NCBI RefSeq assembly: GCF_050003625.1
Contig: NC_134401.1
Location: forward strand, 93,102,852 to 93,166,851
DNA from: Haematobia irritans
Lineage: Eukaryota; Arthropoda; Insecta; Diptera; Muscidae
Length of the DNA stretch: 64,000 nucleotides
Direction of reading: 5' to 3'
Shown piece after piece: positions 44,196 through 57,400 of this stretch. The notes under the pieces were generated by a model. That model had not been told where the DNA came from, did no database searches, and worked only from the letters and a program-made list of their open reading frames with translations. The translations under genes and the position numbers were made by a program. How positions within the stretch are numbered: position 1 is the stretch's first letter; each line of letters opens with the position of its first letter.

Positions 44196-44442
44196 TTTTT
44201 AATCATATCAATTATTAATTTTTTGGTTGGTGATTGATCCAAAATTAATTAATTAAAACTGTGAATTATAGTATCATTCACAGCTTTAATTGGGAATAAA
44301 CAAATACTTGATTGAAACATTAATTGATTTCATTAGCAGATTTCAGTTAATTGTTTAATTCATTCAATTAAGAATTTAATTGATTCAATTAAGAATTTAA
44401 TTGATTCAATTAAGAATTTAATTGATGTTGATTGCAAATTTA
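44196..44442. repeat. AT-rich repeat of ATTGATTCAATTA-type palindromes
   Basis: Same motif set as 1-306. At 44360-44420 a 21-bp unit with AAGAATTTAATTGATTCAAT is repeated three times head to tail. Confidence 0.7.
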
Positions 44443-47382
44443 ATTACACCTTAAACCATATAGTGGTCAGGGTATAATAACTTTGATCTGCCAAAAAATG
44501 TTCCTACCAGGAATATTGATTTTAGACTCCATAAAATATACACCGATCGACTCAGAATCACCTCTTTAGTCGATCTAGCCCTTGGTGTTCGTCTGTCCGT
44601 CTGTCCATGTATTTATTGTACGCCGGATTCCAATTGCAATTATTAACCGATTTTGTTTAAATTTGTTACATGGGGTTTTTTGGCACAGGGACGAACTCTA
44701 TTGAATTTGGAAAAAATCGGATCAAATTTAGAATATCTCCCATATATATGTATCGCCCGATTTTGATAAATGGGGTCAGATTGCGCTCATGTATTAATCG
44801 ACCGCAGTCGAATTTGCTACAAAGTAATCTAATATACCATCCTTTAATTGTGCCAAATTTTATCGAAATCGGTTCAAATTTAGATATAGATCCCATATAT
44901 ATGTATCGCCCGATTTTCCCAAATTTGGCCATAAGCCCTTATTTATCAACCGAGCTTACTCAAAGTTGGCCAAATATAATTGTCTATAGTACTTACTCTA
45001 TGTGCAAAAATCATCGAAATCGGTTCAGATTTAGCTATAGTTCCCATATATATGTATCGCCCGAATTTGACAAATTTGGCCAAAAAACTCTTATTTATCA
45101 TTCGATCTTCTCAAAGTTGCCTTCTATAGTACTGACTATATTTGCACAAAATCATGTAAATCGGTTCAGATTTATATATAGCTCCCATATATATGCGATG
45201 CCCGATTTTGCAAAATTTGGTAATAATAGCCTTATTTATTAACCGATCTTACTCAAATTTAGCACAAAGCAACCTTCTGTGCTATCAATCGAACCTGCAA
45301 AACATCATCCAAATTGGTTCACATTTAGATATAGCTCCCATATATAGGTAGCGCCCGATTTTCAAAAATGTACACCTAATAACCTTAATTTTGACCATAG
45401 TGGCCTCATTTATTAACCGATATTACTCAAACTCAGTACAAGGTAATTTCCTGTAATATAAACCAACCCGGCAAAGTATAATCCAAATCGGTTCAGATTT
45501 AGATATAGCTCCCATATATATGCATCGCTCGATTTTCCCAAATTTGACCATAAGACTCTTATTTATTAACCAATGTTACTTAAATTTCAAATATTGAAGT
45601 ATTAGCCGATCGTAGTTTGACTTACATGTAACCCTTATTATACCCTCCACCATAGGATGGGGGGTATATTAACTTTGTCATTCCGTTTGTAACACATCGA
45701 AATATTGCTCTAAGACCCCATAAAGTATATATATTCTGGGTCGTGGTGAAATTCTGAGTCGATCTGAGCATGTCCGTCCGTCCGTCCGTCTGTTGAAATC
45801 ACGCTAACTCCGTCTGTTGAAATCACGCTAACTTCCGAACGAAACAAGCTATCGACTTGAAACTTGGCACAAGTAGTTGTTATTGATGTAGGTCAGATGG
45901 TATTGCAAATGGGCCATATCGGTCCACTTTTACGTATAGCACCCATATAAACGGACCCCCAAATTTGGATTGCGATGCCTCTAAGAGAAGCAAATCTCAT
46001 CCGATCCGGCTGAAATTTGGTACATGGTGTTAGTATATGGTCTCTAACAACCATGCAAAAATTGGTCCACATTGGTCCATAATTATATATAGCCCCCATA
46101 TAAACCGATCCCCCGATTTAGCTTGCAGAGCCTCTAAGTGAAGTAAATTTCATCCGATCCGGCTAAAATTTGGTACATGGTGTTAGTATATAGTCTCTAA
46201 CAACCATGCAAAAATTGGTTCACATCGGTCCATAATTATATATTGCCCCCATATAAACCGATTCCCCGATTTGGTTGCGGAGCCTCTAAAAGAAGTAAAT
46301 TTCATCCGATCCGGCTGAAATTTGGTACATGGTGTTAGTATATAGTATCTAACAACCATGCAAAAATTGGTCCACATCGGTCCATAATTATATATAGCTC
46401 CCATATAAACCGATCCCCCGATTTGGCTTGCAGAGTCTCTAAGAGAAACAGATTTCATCCGATCCGGCTGAAATTTGGTACATGATGTTAGTATATGGTC
46501 TCTAATAACCAAGCAAAAATTGGTCCATATCGGTCCATAATTATATATAGCCCCCATATAAACCGATCACCAGATTTGAACTCCGGAGCCTCTTGGAAGA
46601 CCAAAATTCATCTGATTCAGTTGAAATTTGGTACTTAATGTTAATATATGGCCTCAAACACCCATGCAAAAATTGGTCGATATCGGTCCATAATTATATA
46701 TAGGCACCATATAAACCGATCCCCAGATTTGACCTCCGGACCACTTTGGAAGAGCAAAATTCTTCCATTCGCTTGAAATTTGGTACGTGTTGTTAGTGTA
46801 TGGTATGCAACAACCATGCAGGAATGGGTTCCTATCAGTCCATAATTATATATAGCTCCCAAATAAACCGATCCCCAGATTTGATCTCCGGTGCCTTTTG
46901 GAGAAGCAAAATTCATCCGATCTGGTTGAAATTTGGTAAGTGGTTGTAGTGTATGATATTTAACAACCATGTGAGTTGAAATTTGTGGATGACAGTCTTT
47001 CGTAGAAGTTTCTACGCAATCCATGGTGGAGGGTACATAAGATTCGTATATACTTGTTTAAATATATTTCATAAATTTGGATTTATTACCCGCCTAATTG
47101 AGCGATTTCCTCCTTTTTAATAATGGACTCAATATTTGTTGCATACTAACTCTGTAGATTCAGAATCAATTATAGCTACTAATATCAGACATTTCTGTTC
47201 AGATTGTGCTAAAACTCCCGTAAAAATGTACCCCGTAATTTTCTTAAATATGGAAATACGCTTTATTTCCTAACCCTATTTCAATGGTACCCAACAAATG
47301 CTTAAGTTTACTAATTCCATAGGGGTGGTTTAGGGTATGATATAGTCGGCCCCGCCCGACTTTCTACTTTACTCACTTGTTT
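44443..47382 (-). mobile_element. TC-B tandem-core element split by TC-C
   Basis: Right end ACACCTTAAACCATATAGTG, GTCAGGGTATAATAACTTTG, CTCAGAATCACCTCTTTAGT, GTTCGTCTGTCCGTCTGTCC. Units with CGGTTCAGATTTAGATATAG and CCCATATATATGTATCGCCC to about 45600. TC-C interrupts at 45640-47058. Left part: GGGGTGGTTTAGGGTATGAT, ATAGTCGGCCCCGCCCGACT, TTCTACTTTACTCACTTGTT. The 190-codon plus-strand frame at 44670-45242 is read through the units and is not a gene. Confidence 0.83.
45640..47058 (-). mobile_element. TC-C tandem-core element inserted in TC-B
   Basis: Right end ATACCCTCCACCATAGGATG, box AAGTATATATATTCTGGGTC, a short duplication of CGTCTGTTGAAATCACGCTA at 45785-45835, then units whose AGCCCCCATA core lies at 46091, 46244, 46396, 46551, 46702 and 46854 (spacing 151-155 bp). 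The left end is CATGGTGGAGGGTACATAAG, ATTCGTATATACTTGTTT, lacking the usual GGCC hairpin. Confidence 0.85.
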
Positions 47383-48639
47383 AATAATGGATTCAATTTT
47401 ATATAGAGGCATACCAGCTCTGTAGGTGAAATTTTTAATCATTGACATAACTTCATGCTTCTATCTTGATTAAAAAGGAAATTGTACTAACTAATTTATT
47501 AACTGAAAAAAATGTTAAAATGTCATATCACATATTTTTAATGGGAAATATTTGGGTGACATTTTTTCATGTTTTGGTGTTCCGAAAGGGAGTCAAACGC
47601 AAAATGGCAAAAAAGCTATTTTAAAATCAATAAAATCAGCAATCACTTCAATAAATGTGTTTGCTAATTGATAGGAAAGATATTCCCTCTTATGAAGTTC
47701 TTAGGTACCACTTTCTTTAATCCCAATTCAATTTTCTGCGAATTGCATCTTAGCCTAATGACTTTTTTGAAAATCGCATTTGGACAAACAAAAAGAGTCA
47801 AATTGACTAGGTTTTTATCCTTTTGAGATTTACATATATCCTCTTCGTGGAGGAAAAGTGTAAAATATTTTAGAATAACATTGACATGGCAAACTAAAGC
47901 AGAGACAAGCCCTAAGTAAATAAAACGCTTTAACTCATATGCACAAAATCATTATGAAGCGTATCTAAACCCCTTTGGCAAATATAAACAACTGCAGGAT
48001 ATTTTTGTAGTCCTTGATGCCTACCTACATTCCAATATCAAGGGGTTGGCAATTTTTCTTCTCGTATGCTTTTTTTTTGCACATTCCAAGTGCACTTGTT
48101 TTTCTTCTCGTTGTCTGTAAGGGCAAAAATGACCTGTTAGTGGTCATTCCCTATTGTTGTGGCATGGCCAACTATTGTAGACTGACCCAGACAGATCCTA
48201 TTAAGTCGAACAATGACTGGCGCCAGTAGTTATTGTGTGAGCTCGTCAGATTAGGGCGTTAAGGTACTTAATCCAGTTTTACTTAAGCCCCTAACACTAA
48301 GCCATGACAAAGGTGTTTGCCTGAAGTGTTTATTTTAGATGCAGTTTGACTATTTAGGATTTCTGCTAAATTTTCTTATGGTATTTGAAATGAATTAGAA
48401 ATGATTGATTGCATTAAAGAAGGAAATCTTGAAATTTAATATTGGAATAGGTTATTTATCACACTAAATTTGGTCATTGCATTATTCAGTAACAGATATT
48501 TTAAATCAATGTTAAATTAATTCTATTATCGCTTCTGTAATATTCACTTACTGAAAATACTATTGTCTTAAGCACAAAGATTTCATGTCTTTAAATGTTG
48601 AAGGATATTTTTGCGTACTGATGTCACACACACACACTC
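47383..48639. other. 1.25 kb without a supported gene
   Basis: A 71-codon frame at 48014-48229 (+) has a hydrophobic stretch (FFLHIPSALVFLLVV) but no other support. An M1-like scrap (AAAGATTTCATGTCTTTAA) is at about 48575-48597 and (CA)n at 48628-48641. Otherwise unrecognised. Confidence 0.4.
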
Positions 48640-48871
48640 CAAAAAAGTTTACTTTGGCAAAATTTTCTACAGAAATAATATTTCCCAAACATTTTCTATA
48701 GAAATAAAATTGTGGAATAATTTTCTATAGGAAACAAATTTTGACAACCTTTTCTATAAAAATACATTTTTGACAATATTTTCTACAGAAAAAATTTGAC
48801 AAAATATTCTATAGAAAAAAATTTAAAAAATTTTCTATAGAAAAAAAATTTTGACAAAATTTTCTATAGAA
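48640..48871. repeat. 28-bp tandem array, left part
   Basis: About eight units of ATTTTCTATAGAAATAAAAT / TTTGACAA with some decay. Continues at 49616 after a TC-A insertion. Confidence 0.88.
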
Positions 48872-49615
48872 ACAAGTAAGGAATGTCTAAAGTCGGGCGG
48901 GGCCGACTATATTATACCCTGCACCACTTTGTAGATCTAAATTTTCGTTACCATATCACATCCGTCAAATGTGTTGGGGGCTATATATAAAGGTTTGTCC
49001 CAGATACATACATTTAAATATCACTCGATCTGGACAGAATTTGATAGACTTCTACAAAATCTATAGACTCAAAATTTAAGTCGGCTAAGGCACTAGGGTG
49101 GAACATAATGTTAGTAAAAAAATATGGGAAACATTTAAATCTGAAGCAATTTTAATGAAACTTCGCAATGGTTTATTTATAATTTATCGCTCGATATATA
49201 TGTAATAGAAGTTTAGGAAAATTAGAGTCATTTTTACAACTTTTCGACTAAGCAGTGGCGATTTTACAAGGAAAATGTTGGTATTTTGACCATTTTTGTC
49301 GAAATCAGAAAAACATATATACGGGAGCTATATTTAAATCTGAACCAATTTCAACCAAATATTGGCATGTATACCTATAATGCTAATTCTACTCCCTGTG
49401 CAGAATTTCAACTAAATCAGAGCAACAAAATTGGCCTCTGTGGTCATATGAGTGTAAATCGGGCGAAAGCTATATATGGGAGCTATATCGACTCAGGAGC
49501 CCACCCTGAGCATTTTTGCCAAAGACACCATGTGTCTATCTCGTCTCCTTCTGGGTGTTGCAAATATATGCACTAACTTATAATACTCTGTTCCACAGTG
49601 TGGCGCAGGGTATAA
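48872..49615 (+). mobile_element. TC-A tandem-core element, short, inserted in a 28-bp array
   Basis: Left end ACAAGTAAGGAATGTCTAAA, GTCGGGCGGGGCCGACTATA, TACCCTGCACCAC. One or two units (GGGAGCTATATTTAAATCTG, GGGAGCTATATCGACTC), right end CTCTGTTCCACAGTGTGGCG, CAGGGTATAAAA. The GACAGACGG box is deleted. Confidence 0.82.
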
Positions 49616-49868
49616 AAAAATGTTGACTAACTTTTCTATGGAAATAAAATTTTGACAAAATGTTCTATAAAATACGATTTTGACAACATTTTCTAATGAA
49701 ATGAAATGAAATTTTTACAAAATTTTCTATAACAATAAAATTTTGACTAAAATTTCTATAGCAATAAAATTTTAGCAAAATTTTCTACAGAAAAAAAATT
49801 CACAAAATTTTGTAGAGAAATAAAATTTTGACAAAATTTTCTATAGCAATAATATTTTACATATTATT
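49616..49868. repeat. 28-bp tandem array, right part
   Basis: About nine units of the same 28-bp type as 48640-48871, continuing that array. Confidence 0.88.
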
Positions 49869-50097
49869 AAAATTTCCATGCGAGCTAATTGGACATGAGG
49901 ATTAAGGAATTCTAATGTTGTCGTTAGAATTGTTGTTGTGTCCTTGAGACCAATTTCAAAATAGTTATCACAGTAGTTGTTGTTGACTTGGAAACAAGGC
50001 ATTGTGTGATCGTTCACCAATCAGGTGAATTCAGCAATGCCTCTAAAAATAGATTTCGATTTGTTGTTGCATTAATGTAGTAACAAATTGAAATCGA
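49869..50097. other. No recognised feature
   Basis: Contains GTTGTTGTGTCC and GTTGTTGTTGAC runs; no gene or family recognised. Confidence 0.4.
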
Positions 50098-51629
50098 ACA
50101 AGTAAGGAAAGTCTAAAGTCGGGCGGGGCCGACTATATTATACCCTTCACCACTTTTTAAGTCCACATTTTCGATACCATATCAAATCCGTCCAATGTGT
50201 TGGATGCTATATGAATCCATACACATATATTCTGTATATCTGAGCAGATCTGTACAGAGTTCTGTAATACTTATAGATTTTACATTTAAGTCGGCTAATG
50301 CGCTGAGGTGGAACACAGTGTTAGTAAAAAAATATAGGAAACATTTAAATATGAACCAATTTTGAGGCAACTTCGCAAAAGTGTATTTATGATTTATCGG
50401 TCGATAGATGTGTAATAGAGTAATAGGAAAATTTGAGTCATTCTGATAAGTTTTCGAATTAGCAGTGGCGATTTGATAAGGAAAATATAGGTATTTCGGC
50501 CAGTTTTCCCTAAATAGGAAAAACATATATATGGAATCTATATCGAAATCTGAACCGATTGCAATCAAATTTCACATGCATAGTTACTATGTTGAATCTA
50601 CTCCCTGTGAAAAATTTCACGTAAATCGGATAACAACTTTGACCTCTGTGGTCATATGACGGAAAATCGGGCGAAAGATATATATGGGAGCTAAATCAAA
50701 ATCTGAACCGATTTCAACCAAAATAAACACGCATATGCAGAACCTTAATTCTACTGCCTGTGCAAAGTTTCAAGTTCAATTCTACTCCCTCTGCAAAATT
50801 TCACGTAAATCAGAGTAGCACTTTTGCCTCTGTGAACATATTAGTCCAAATCGGGCGAATGATATATATGGGAGCTATATCTAAATCTGAACCGACTTTA
50901 ACTAAATTTTGCACAATTAACGATACTATAAAACGTACTCCTTGTGCAAAATTTCAAGCAACTCATGGCAAAACTCTGGCTTTTGAGGCCATATAAATCC
51001 AAATCGGACGAAAGATATATATGGGAGCTATATCTAAATCTGAACCGATTTTAACCAAATTAAGCACACTTAACGATACTATTAAACGTACTTGTTGTGC
51101 AAAATTTGAAACAAAGCAGGGCAAAACTCTGGCTTTTGGGGCCACATAAGTCCAAATCGGTCGAAAGATATATATGGGAGCTATATCTAAATCTGAACCG
51201 ATTTAGTCGATATTTGGCAGTTTTTACGGGACTGACAAAACATTCAGATGTACAAAATTTGAAGAACGTCGGTTCATAAATACGTGAATTATGATCAAAT
51301 CGGTGATAACTATATATGGCAGCTATATCTAAATCTGAACCGATTTTTTCCAAAATCAATAGCGATTGTCTTCTACCCGAAGAAAGACGTTATGTCAAAT
51401 TTGAAGACAATCGGACTTAAACTGCGACCTGTACTTTGTGCACAAAATTACATATACAGACAGACGGACGGACAGACAGACAGACGGACATCGCTAAATC
51501 GACTCAGAATTTAATTCTAAGCCGATCGGTATACTAAAAGATGGGTCTATGACAATTATTTCTTGGCGTTACAAACAAATGCACAAACTTATTACACCCT
51601 GTACCACAGTAGTGGTGAAGGGTATAAAA
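50098..51629 (+). mobile_element. TC-A tandem-core element, complete
   Basis: Left end ACAAGTAAGGAAAGTCTAAA, GTCGGGCGGGGCCGACTATA, TACCCTTCACCAC. Units with ATATGGGAGCTATATCTAAA near 50868, 51022 and 51175, and older ones before. Right end with ACAGACAGACGGACGGACAG, GACATCGCTAAATCGACTCA, CTGTACCACAGTAGTGGTGA, AGGGTATAAAA. Frames inside are unit translations. Confidence 0.86.
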
Positions 51630-51774
51630 ATAAAGATTAAGGGATTGTAGCTATATGAGAAGATGATGCACAGTGGTGGTGAAAAAATGATTCAACTTGG
51701 GAGAAATGATTCTCGTATGTAATTTCCATAGGAAATTAGCATATAAAACCCAAATTGAACCATCTCACTCCAGT

Positions 51775-52725
51775 AAAATTTGCAATAACATTTTAGCAAA
51801 ATTTTCTATAGAAATAAAATTTTGACGAAATTTTCTATAGAAATAAAATTTTGAAAAAATCTTCTACAGAAATAAATTTTTGACATAATTTTCTATAGAA
51901 ATAACATTTTGAAAAAATTTTCTATAGAAATAAAATTTTGATAAAATTTTCTATAAATATAAAATTTTGACAATATTTTCTACAGAAATAAAATTTTGAC
52001 GAAATTTTCTATAGAAATAAAATTTTGAAAAAATCTTCTACAGATAAAAAATGTTGACAAAATTTTCTATAGAAACAATATTTTGACAAAATTTTCTATA
52101 GAAATAAATTTTTGACAAAATTTTCTACAGAAATAAAATTTTGACAAAATTTCCTACAGAAATAAAATTTTGACAACATTTTCTATAGAAATAAAATTTT
52201 GAAAAATTTTTCTATAGAAATATAATTTTGACAAAATTTTCTATAGAAATATAATTTTGACAAAATTTTCTATAGAAATAAAATTTTGATAAAATTTTCT
52301 ATAGATATAAAATTTTGACAAAGTTTTCCACAGAAATAAAATTTTGACGAAATTTTCCATAGAAATAAAATTTTGAAAAAATCTTCTACACAAATAAATT
52401 TTTGACAAAATTTTCTATAGAAACAAGATTTTGACAAAATTTTCTATAGAAATAAATTTTTGACAAAATTTTCTATAGAAATAAATTTTTGACAAAATTT
52501 TCTATAGAAATAAATTTTTGAAAAAATTTTCTACAGAAATAAAATTTTGACAAAATTTCCTAAAGAGATAAAATTTTGACAACATTTTCTATAGAAATTA
52601 AATTTTGAAAAATTTTTCAATAGAAATAAAATTTTGACAAAATTTTCTATAGAAATGTAATTTTGACAAAACTTTCTAGAGAAATAAAATTTTAACAACA
52701 TTTTCTATAGAAATAAAAATTTGAT
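51775..52725. repeat. 28-bp tandem array, about 34 units
   Basis: The unit is ATTTTCTATAGAAATAAAAT followed by TTTGACAA. Each unit contains the 12-bp palindrome TTTCTATAGAAA and an AAAATTTT core. Units are well conserved, with the GACG and CTACAG variants recurring in a pattern that suggests higher-order copying (about 51810-52060 resembles 52330-52450). Non-coding. Confidence 0.96.
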
Positions 52726-54018
52726 AGAACACTTCAAAATTCGATTTTTTTAATTTGAAAGATTTTCGGTAAAATCTTCATAAAATTGTGGTACATTATT
52801 CTTGACACGAGTTCCAACCGTGGATCCAACACACAACAAACATTTTTTGAATGATCAAATATTCATGCAATATTGAATATATGTTGGTCCTAGTAATGCC
52901 TAAATTTATCTCAATCTCACTATAGGTCAGATGACGATATTGCAATTTCATTTGGCGCACAGTTATACTAATAATAGTTGCATAAAATAACGAAATATTT
53001 CGTATTGTTAACAAATATTTCCATGGTACTAATGAAAATATTTTTATTGGATTTTTCTTTATGTGTATTGACTAAGTTATCATCATCACATTGTGGGTTA
53101 CATCTTCATCGAAGTGAGGCGTTTCCAAAGCGCCAAAATAATGAAATAACCGTATTTTGCTGAGTCAATGCTTAACTGAATGAAATCTTTGGACTTGTAG
53201 AGCCATGTTACCTACTACTCAACAAGTTGGTAATGTCAGGCCATACAATTAATTTGTATGACTTGAGGTTTGGCAGGAAAACAGAGAGCTACAAAAACTA
53301 TTGAGCTAGCCAGCGGATGAAGGAGTTGATGGTCGCATCAATGCCGCATCAACCGATTGCATCCGTAATACCGAAAAAAATCCCACTTGACTATGGATAC
53401 ACCTACCATTGTCCGGGACATTGTGATGAAGAGGAAGACATGAAATGGACATCGAGTGAGTGAGTTTTTTGTATCTCTCAAAAACGTCAATCTTCGATAA
53501 ACCGAACTGAGAAACGAGCTGGTTTTTTTCTGGTCACAATCAAAGTAACAATCATTGAATAAACATGCAACACAAAGTGCCGAACTTTAATCTGGACTAG
53601 GGCTATGTTGCCTGACAATACCACAGCAAGAACATTTTGATTATGGCCCTAAGATAAATCGGTTCCACAACATTGTTGTCAGCCATGAAAGAGAGCTGAA
53701 ATACAAAACTAAACGACAATGAATAACGCCATCACCACCAGCTTACCAATTCATGTAACAGGTGAGTAAACATCGTAAGAAGTTTACAACAAGATTTTAT
53801 TGAATACCAGCGCATGACGGAGGGATGCTTTCACCATCGGAGTAGCAGTTGTGGAAAATGAAGAGAACAAGAGTTGATTCAATTCATTCATAAATCCTTT
53901 TATAGTTTTCTCATTGACTTTAATGTTACACATGTATTTGTTGACTAAATTTTTTTCGGAGAAATAGTATTAACCCAACAAACAATTTTAAGAGATTTTA
54001 CTAACTCCTCGATATGAA
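52726..54018. other. 1.3 kb mostly unrecognised, with an M3 scrap
   Basis: 52985-53068 matches M3 (ACGAAATATTTCGTATTGTT, GGTACTAATGAAAATATTTT, TTTCTTTATGTGT). The rest, including the GC-richer part 53300-53800, matches no family in this window and has no supported frame. It may be single-copy. Confidence 0.45.
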
Positions 54019-54239
54019 ACAAGTACAAACGACCAAAAGTTCGGATGGGTCGAATCTTCATTACCCACCACCATGGAGCACATACAATTATTTTCTTTGA
54101 GTACAATTGGGTTAATATGGGGTCTGTAGCAAATTATTGATTCTTAGTGACTTTGTTATGATAATCTGAGGCCATAAATTTAATAATAGAATTTTAAAAC
54201 AATCGGTTCATATGGTAAGTTGTTGATTTGTAACAATTT
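54019..54239 (+). mobile_element. TC-D left-end fragment
   Basis: ACAAGTACAAACGACCAAAA, GTTCGGATGGGTCGAATCTT, TTACCCACCACCATGGAGC. It stops where another TC-D begins at 54240 in opposite orientation. Confidence 0.65.
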
Positions 54240-54410
54240 TTATACCCACCACCATAGAATGGTGATGGACGTATAATAAGTTTGTCATTTCGTTTGCAAC
54301 ACATTGAAATATCGATTTCCGACTAAATAAAGTATATATATTCTTGATCAGGGAGAAATTCTAAGACGATATATTCATGTCCGTCTGTCTGTCTAGATGT
54401 CTGTTAGAAT

Positions 54411-57400
54411 CAGGGCTGTGGAGCCGCAGTCGGAGTCGAAGTCTTGGAGTCGGAGTCTGAAGATTTTGCTGGACTCCGAGTAAAAATTTTGCTCGACTCC
54501 GACTCCGGCTAAACCAAATTTTTTAAAACACTTCACATTTTTGTAACTAAGCAAGTTTTTACGCAAATTAGTTTCCATTGCGTTATTCATTCGATCAATG
54601 TACAGCATGATTGTAAATGAAAATCAACTTCCAATTACGGCTATATTTTTATGTTTCCTAGAATGTTAGACTAGCAGATGGGCTGGATCGATCCATTTTA
54701 ATGCCCATATCAATTTATTTGAAATGAAATATTATTTGAAATATTTCGAACAATCGAAATAATTTTTTTAATTTTATTTTAAGGCCATATACATATGTGG
54801 AATATTGACAGAAAATTTTTTCAAAGTTGTTTTTTATAGAAAATTTTGTCAAAATGTTATTTCTATAAAAAGTTTTGTCAAAATTTTATTTATATAAAAA
54901 GTTTTGTCAAAATTTTATTTCTATAGCAAATTTTATCAAAATTTTATTTCTATAAAAAAATTTATTCAAAATTTTATTACTATAGAAATATTTTTTCTAT
55001 AGAAAATTTAGTCAAAATTTGATTTCTATAGAAAATTGAGTCAAAATTTTGTTTCTATAGAATATTTTGCAAGATTTTATTTCTATTGATAATTTTATTT
55101 CTATAAAAATTTAAGTTAAAATTTTATTTCTATAGAAAATTTTGCCAAAATTTTATAGTAATAGATTTTTTTATTAGAAAATTTGGTCAAAATTTTGCCA
55201 AAATTTTGCAGTAATAGACTTTTTTATTAGAAAATTTGGTCAAAATTTTATTTCTATAGAAAATTTTGTCAAAAATTTATTTCTATAGAAAATTTAGTCA
55301 AAATTTTGTTTCTGTAGAATATTTTGCAGAATCTTATTTAGTACACAAAAATTTTTCTAAAATTTTATTTTTATTGATAATTTTTTCAAACTTTTATTTC
55401 TATAAGAAAAAATTGTCAAATTTTAATTCTATAGCAAATTTTCTCAAAATCTTTTTTTCTTACTGATGCTCACTGATAACCACTGCTATAAAAAAATTAT
55501 TCAAAATTGTATTACTATAGAAATATTTTTTTCTATATAAAATTTTGTCAAAATTTGATTTCTATAGAAAATTTAGTCAAAATTTTATTTCTATAGAATA
55601 TTTTGCAAAATTTTGTTTCTATAGAAAGTTTTGCAAAATTTTTTTTTTGCTACACAATTTTTTTTAATTGTATTTCTACTGATAATTTTTTCAAACTTTT
55701 ATTTCTATAAAAAAATTTGCCAAATTTTATTTCTATACAAATTTTATTTCTATATATTTGCTCAAAATTTGATGTCTATAGAAAATTTTGCCAAAATTTT
55801 ATTTCTATAGAAAATTTAGTCAAAATTGTGTTTCTGTAGAGAATTTTGCAAGATTTTATTTCTATATAAAAAGTTTTGTCAAAATTTTATTTCTATAGCA
55901 AATTTTATCAAAATTTTATTTCTATAAAAAAATTTATTCAAAATTTTATTACTATAGAAATATTTTTTCTATAGAAAATTTAGTCAAAATTTGATTTCTA
56001 TAGAAAATTGAGTCAAAATTTTGTTTCTATAGAATATTTTGCAAGATTTTATTTCTATTGATAATTTTATTTCTATAAAAATTTAAGTTAAAATTTTATT
56101 TCTATAGAAAATTTTGCCAAAATTTTATAGTAATAGATTTTTTTATTAGAAAATTTGGTCAAAATTTTGCCAAAATTTTGCAGTAATAGACTTTTTTATT
56201 AGAAAATTTTGTAAAAAATTTATTTCTATAGAAAATTTAGTCAAAATTTTGTTTCTGTAGAATATTTTGCAGAATTTTATTTAGTACACAAAAATTTTTC
56301 TAAAATTTTATTTTTATTGATAATTTTTTCAAACTTTTATTTCTATAAGAAAAAATTGTCAAATTTTAATTCTATAGCAAATTTTCTCAAAATCTTTTTT
56401 TCTTACTGATGCTCACTGATAACCACTGCTATAAAAAAATTATTCAAAATTGTATTACTATAGAAATATTTTTTTCTATATAAAATTTTGTCAAAATTTG
56501 ATTTCTATAGAAAATTTAGTCAAAATTTTATTTCTATAGAATATTTTGCAAAATTTTGTTTCTATAGAAAGTTTTGCAAAATTTTTTTTTTTGCTACACA
56601 ATTTTTTTTAATTGTATTTCTACTGATAATTTTTTCAAACTTTTATTTCTATAAAAAAATTTGCCAAATTTTATTTCTATACAAATTTTATTTCTATATA
56701 TTTGCTCAAAATTTGATGTCTATAGAAAATTTTGCCAAAATTTTATTTCTATAGAAAATTTAGTCAAAATTGTGTTTCTGTAGAGAATTTTGCAAGATTT
56801 TATTTCTATATAAAATTTTGCAATATTTTATTTCTATAGAAAATTTTGTCCAAAATTTTATGCTCACTGATACTCACTGCTAAATCGAAAACTCGGCCCG
56901 CCCGACTTTAGACTTTCCTTGCATTTTTATTTTTTGTTAAAATTGTGTTACGTCCCATAACGTTAGATTTAAATTTTAAGTACATAGATTTTGTAGAAGT
57001 ATATACAATTTTGTCTAAATCCATTCAGATTCAAATTCATGCATATGGGAATATAAACCTTTATATAGCTCGCAACAAATTTAAAGGATTTGAGATAGTA
57101 TCAACAATTTTGGTCCACAAATACATATACTGTTGGTATCTTGTCATATTATGATGGGTATTTATATCATTATTTTATTTATTAAACATTGCCCTAAATT
57201 TGAAATATAGAGTTCAATTGGCATCTAATGTGAAATTAAGACTTTTTTGCACACATAAATAAATACGATACTTTATATCGACCCACTTACGGTACCCCCA
57301 CAATAGAACTACAAATTAGTGGTATTAAAATGAGATTTAGTTATATTACCCGGAGTCGGAGTCGAGCTGATGAAAAATGCTGGAGTCGGAGCAACATTGG

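Noticed and set aside
44670..45242. 190-codon open frame on the plus strand
   Set aside because: It runs through TC-B tandem units and its protein repeats with the units (YMYRPI phrases). No gene signal.
48014..48229. 71-codon frame with a membrane-like segment
   Set aside because: Short, no start context or neighbours, hydrophobicity explained by T-rich codons.
51775..52725. CRISPR-like regular repeats of 28 bp
   Set aside because: Units are contiguous without spacers, in a eukaryotic transposon context; it is a simple tandem array.
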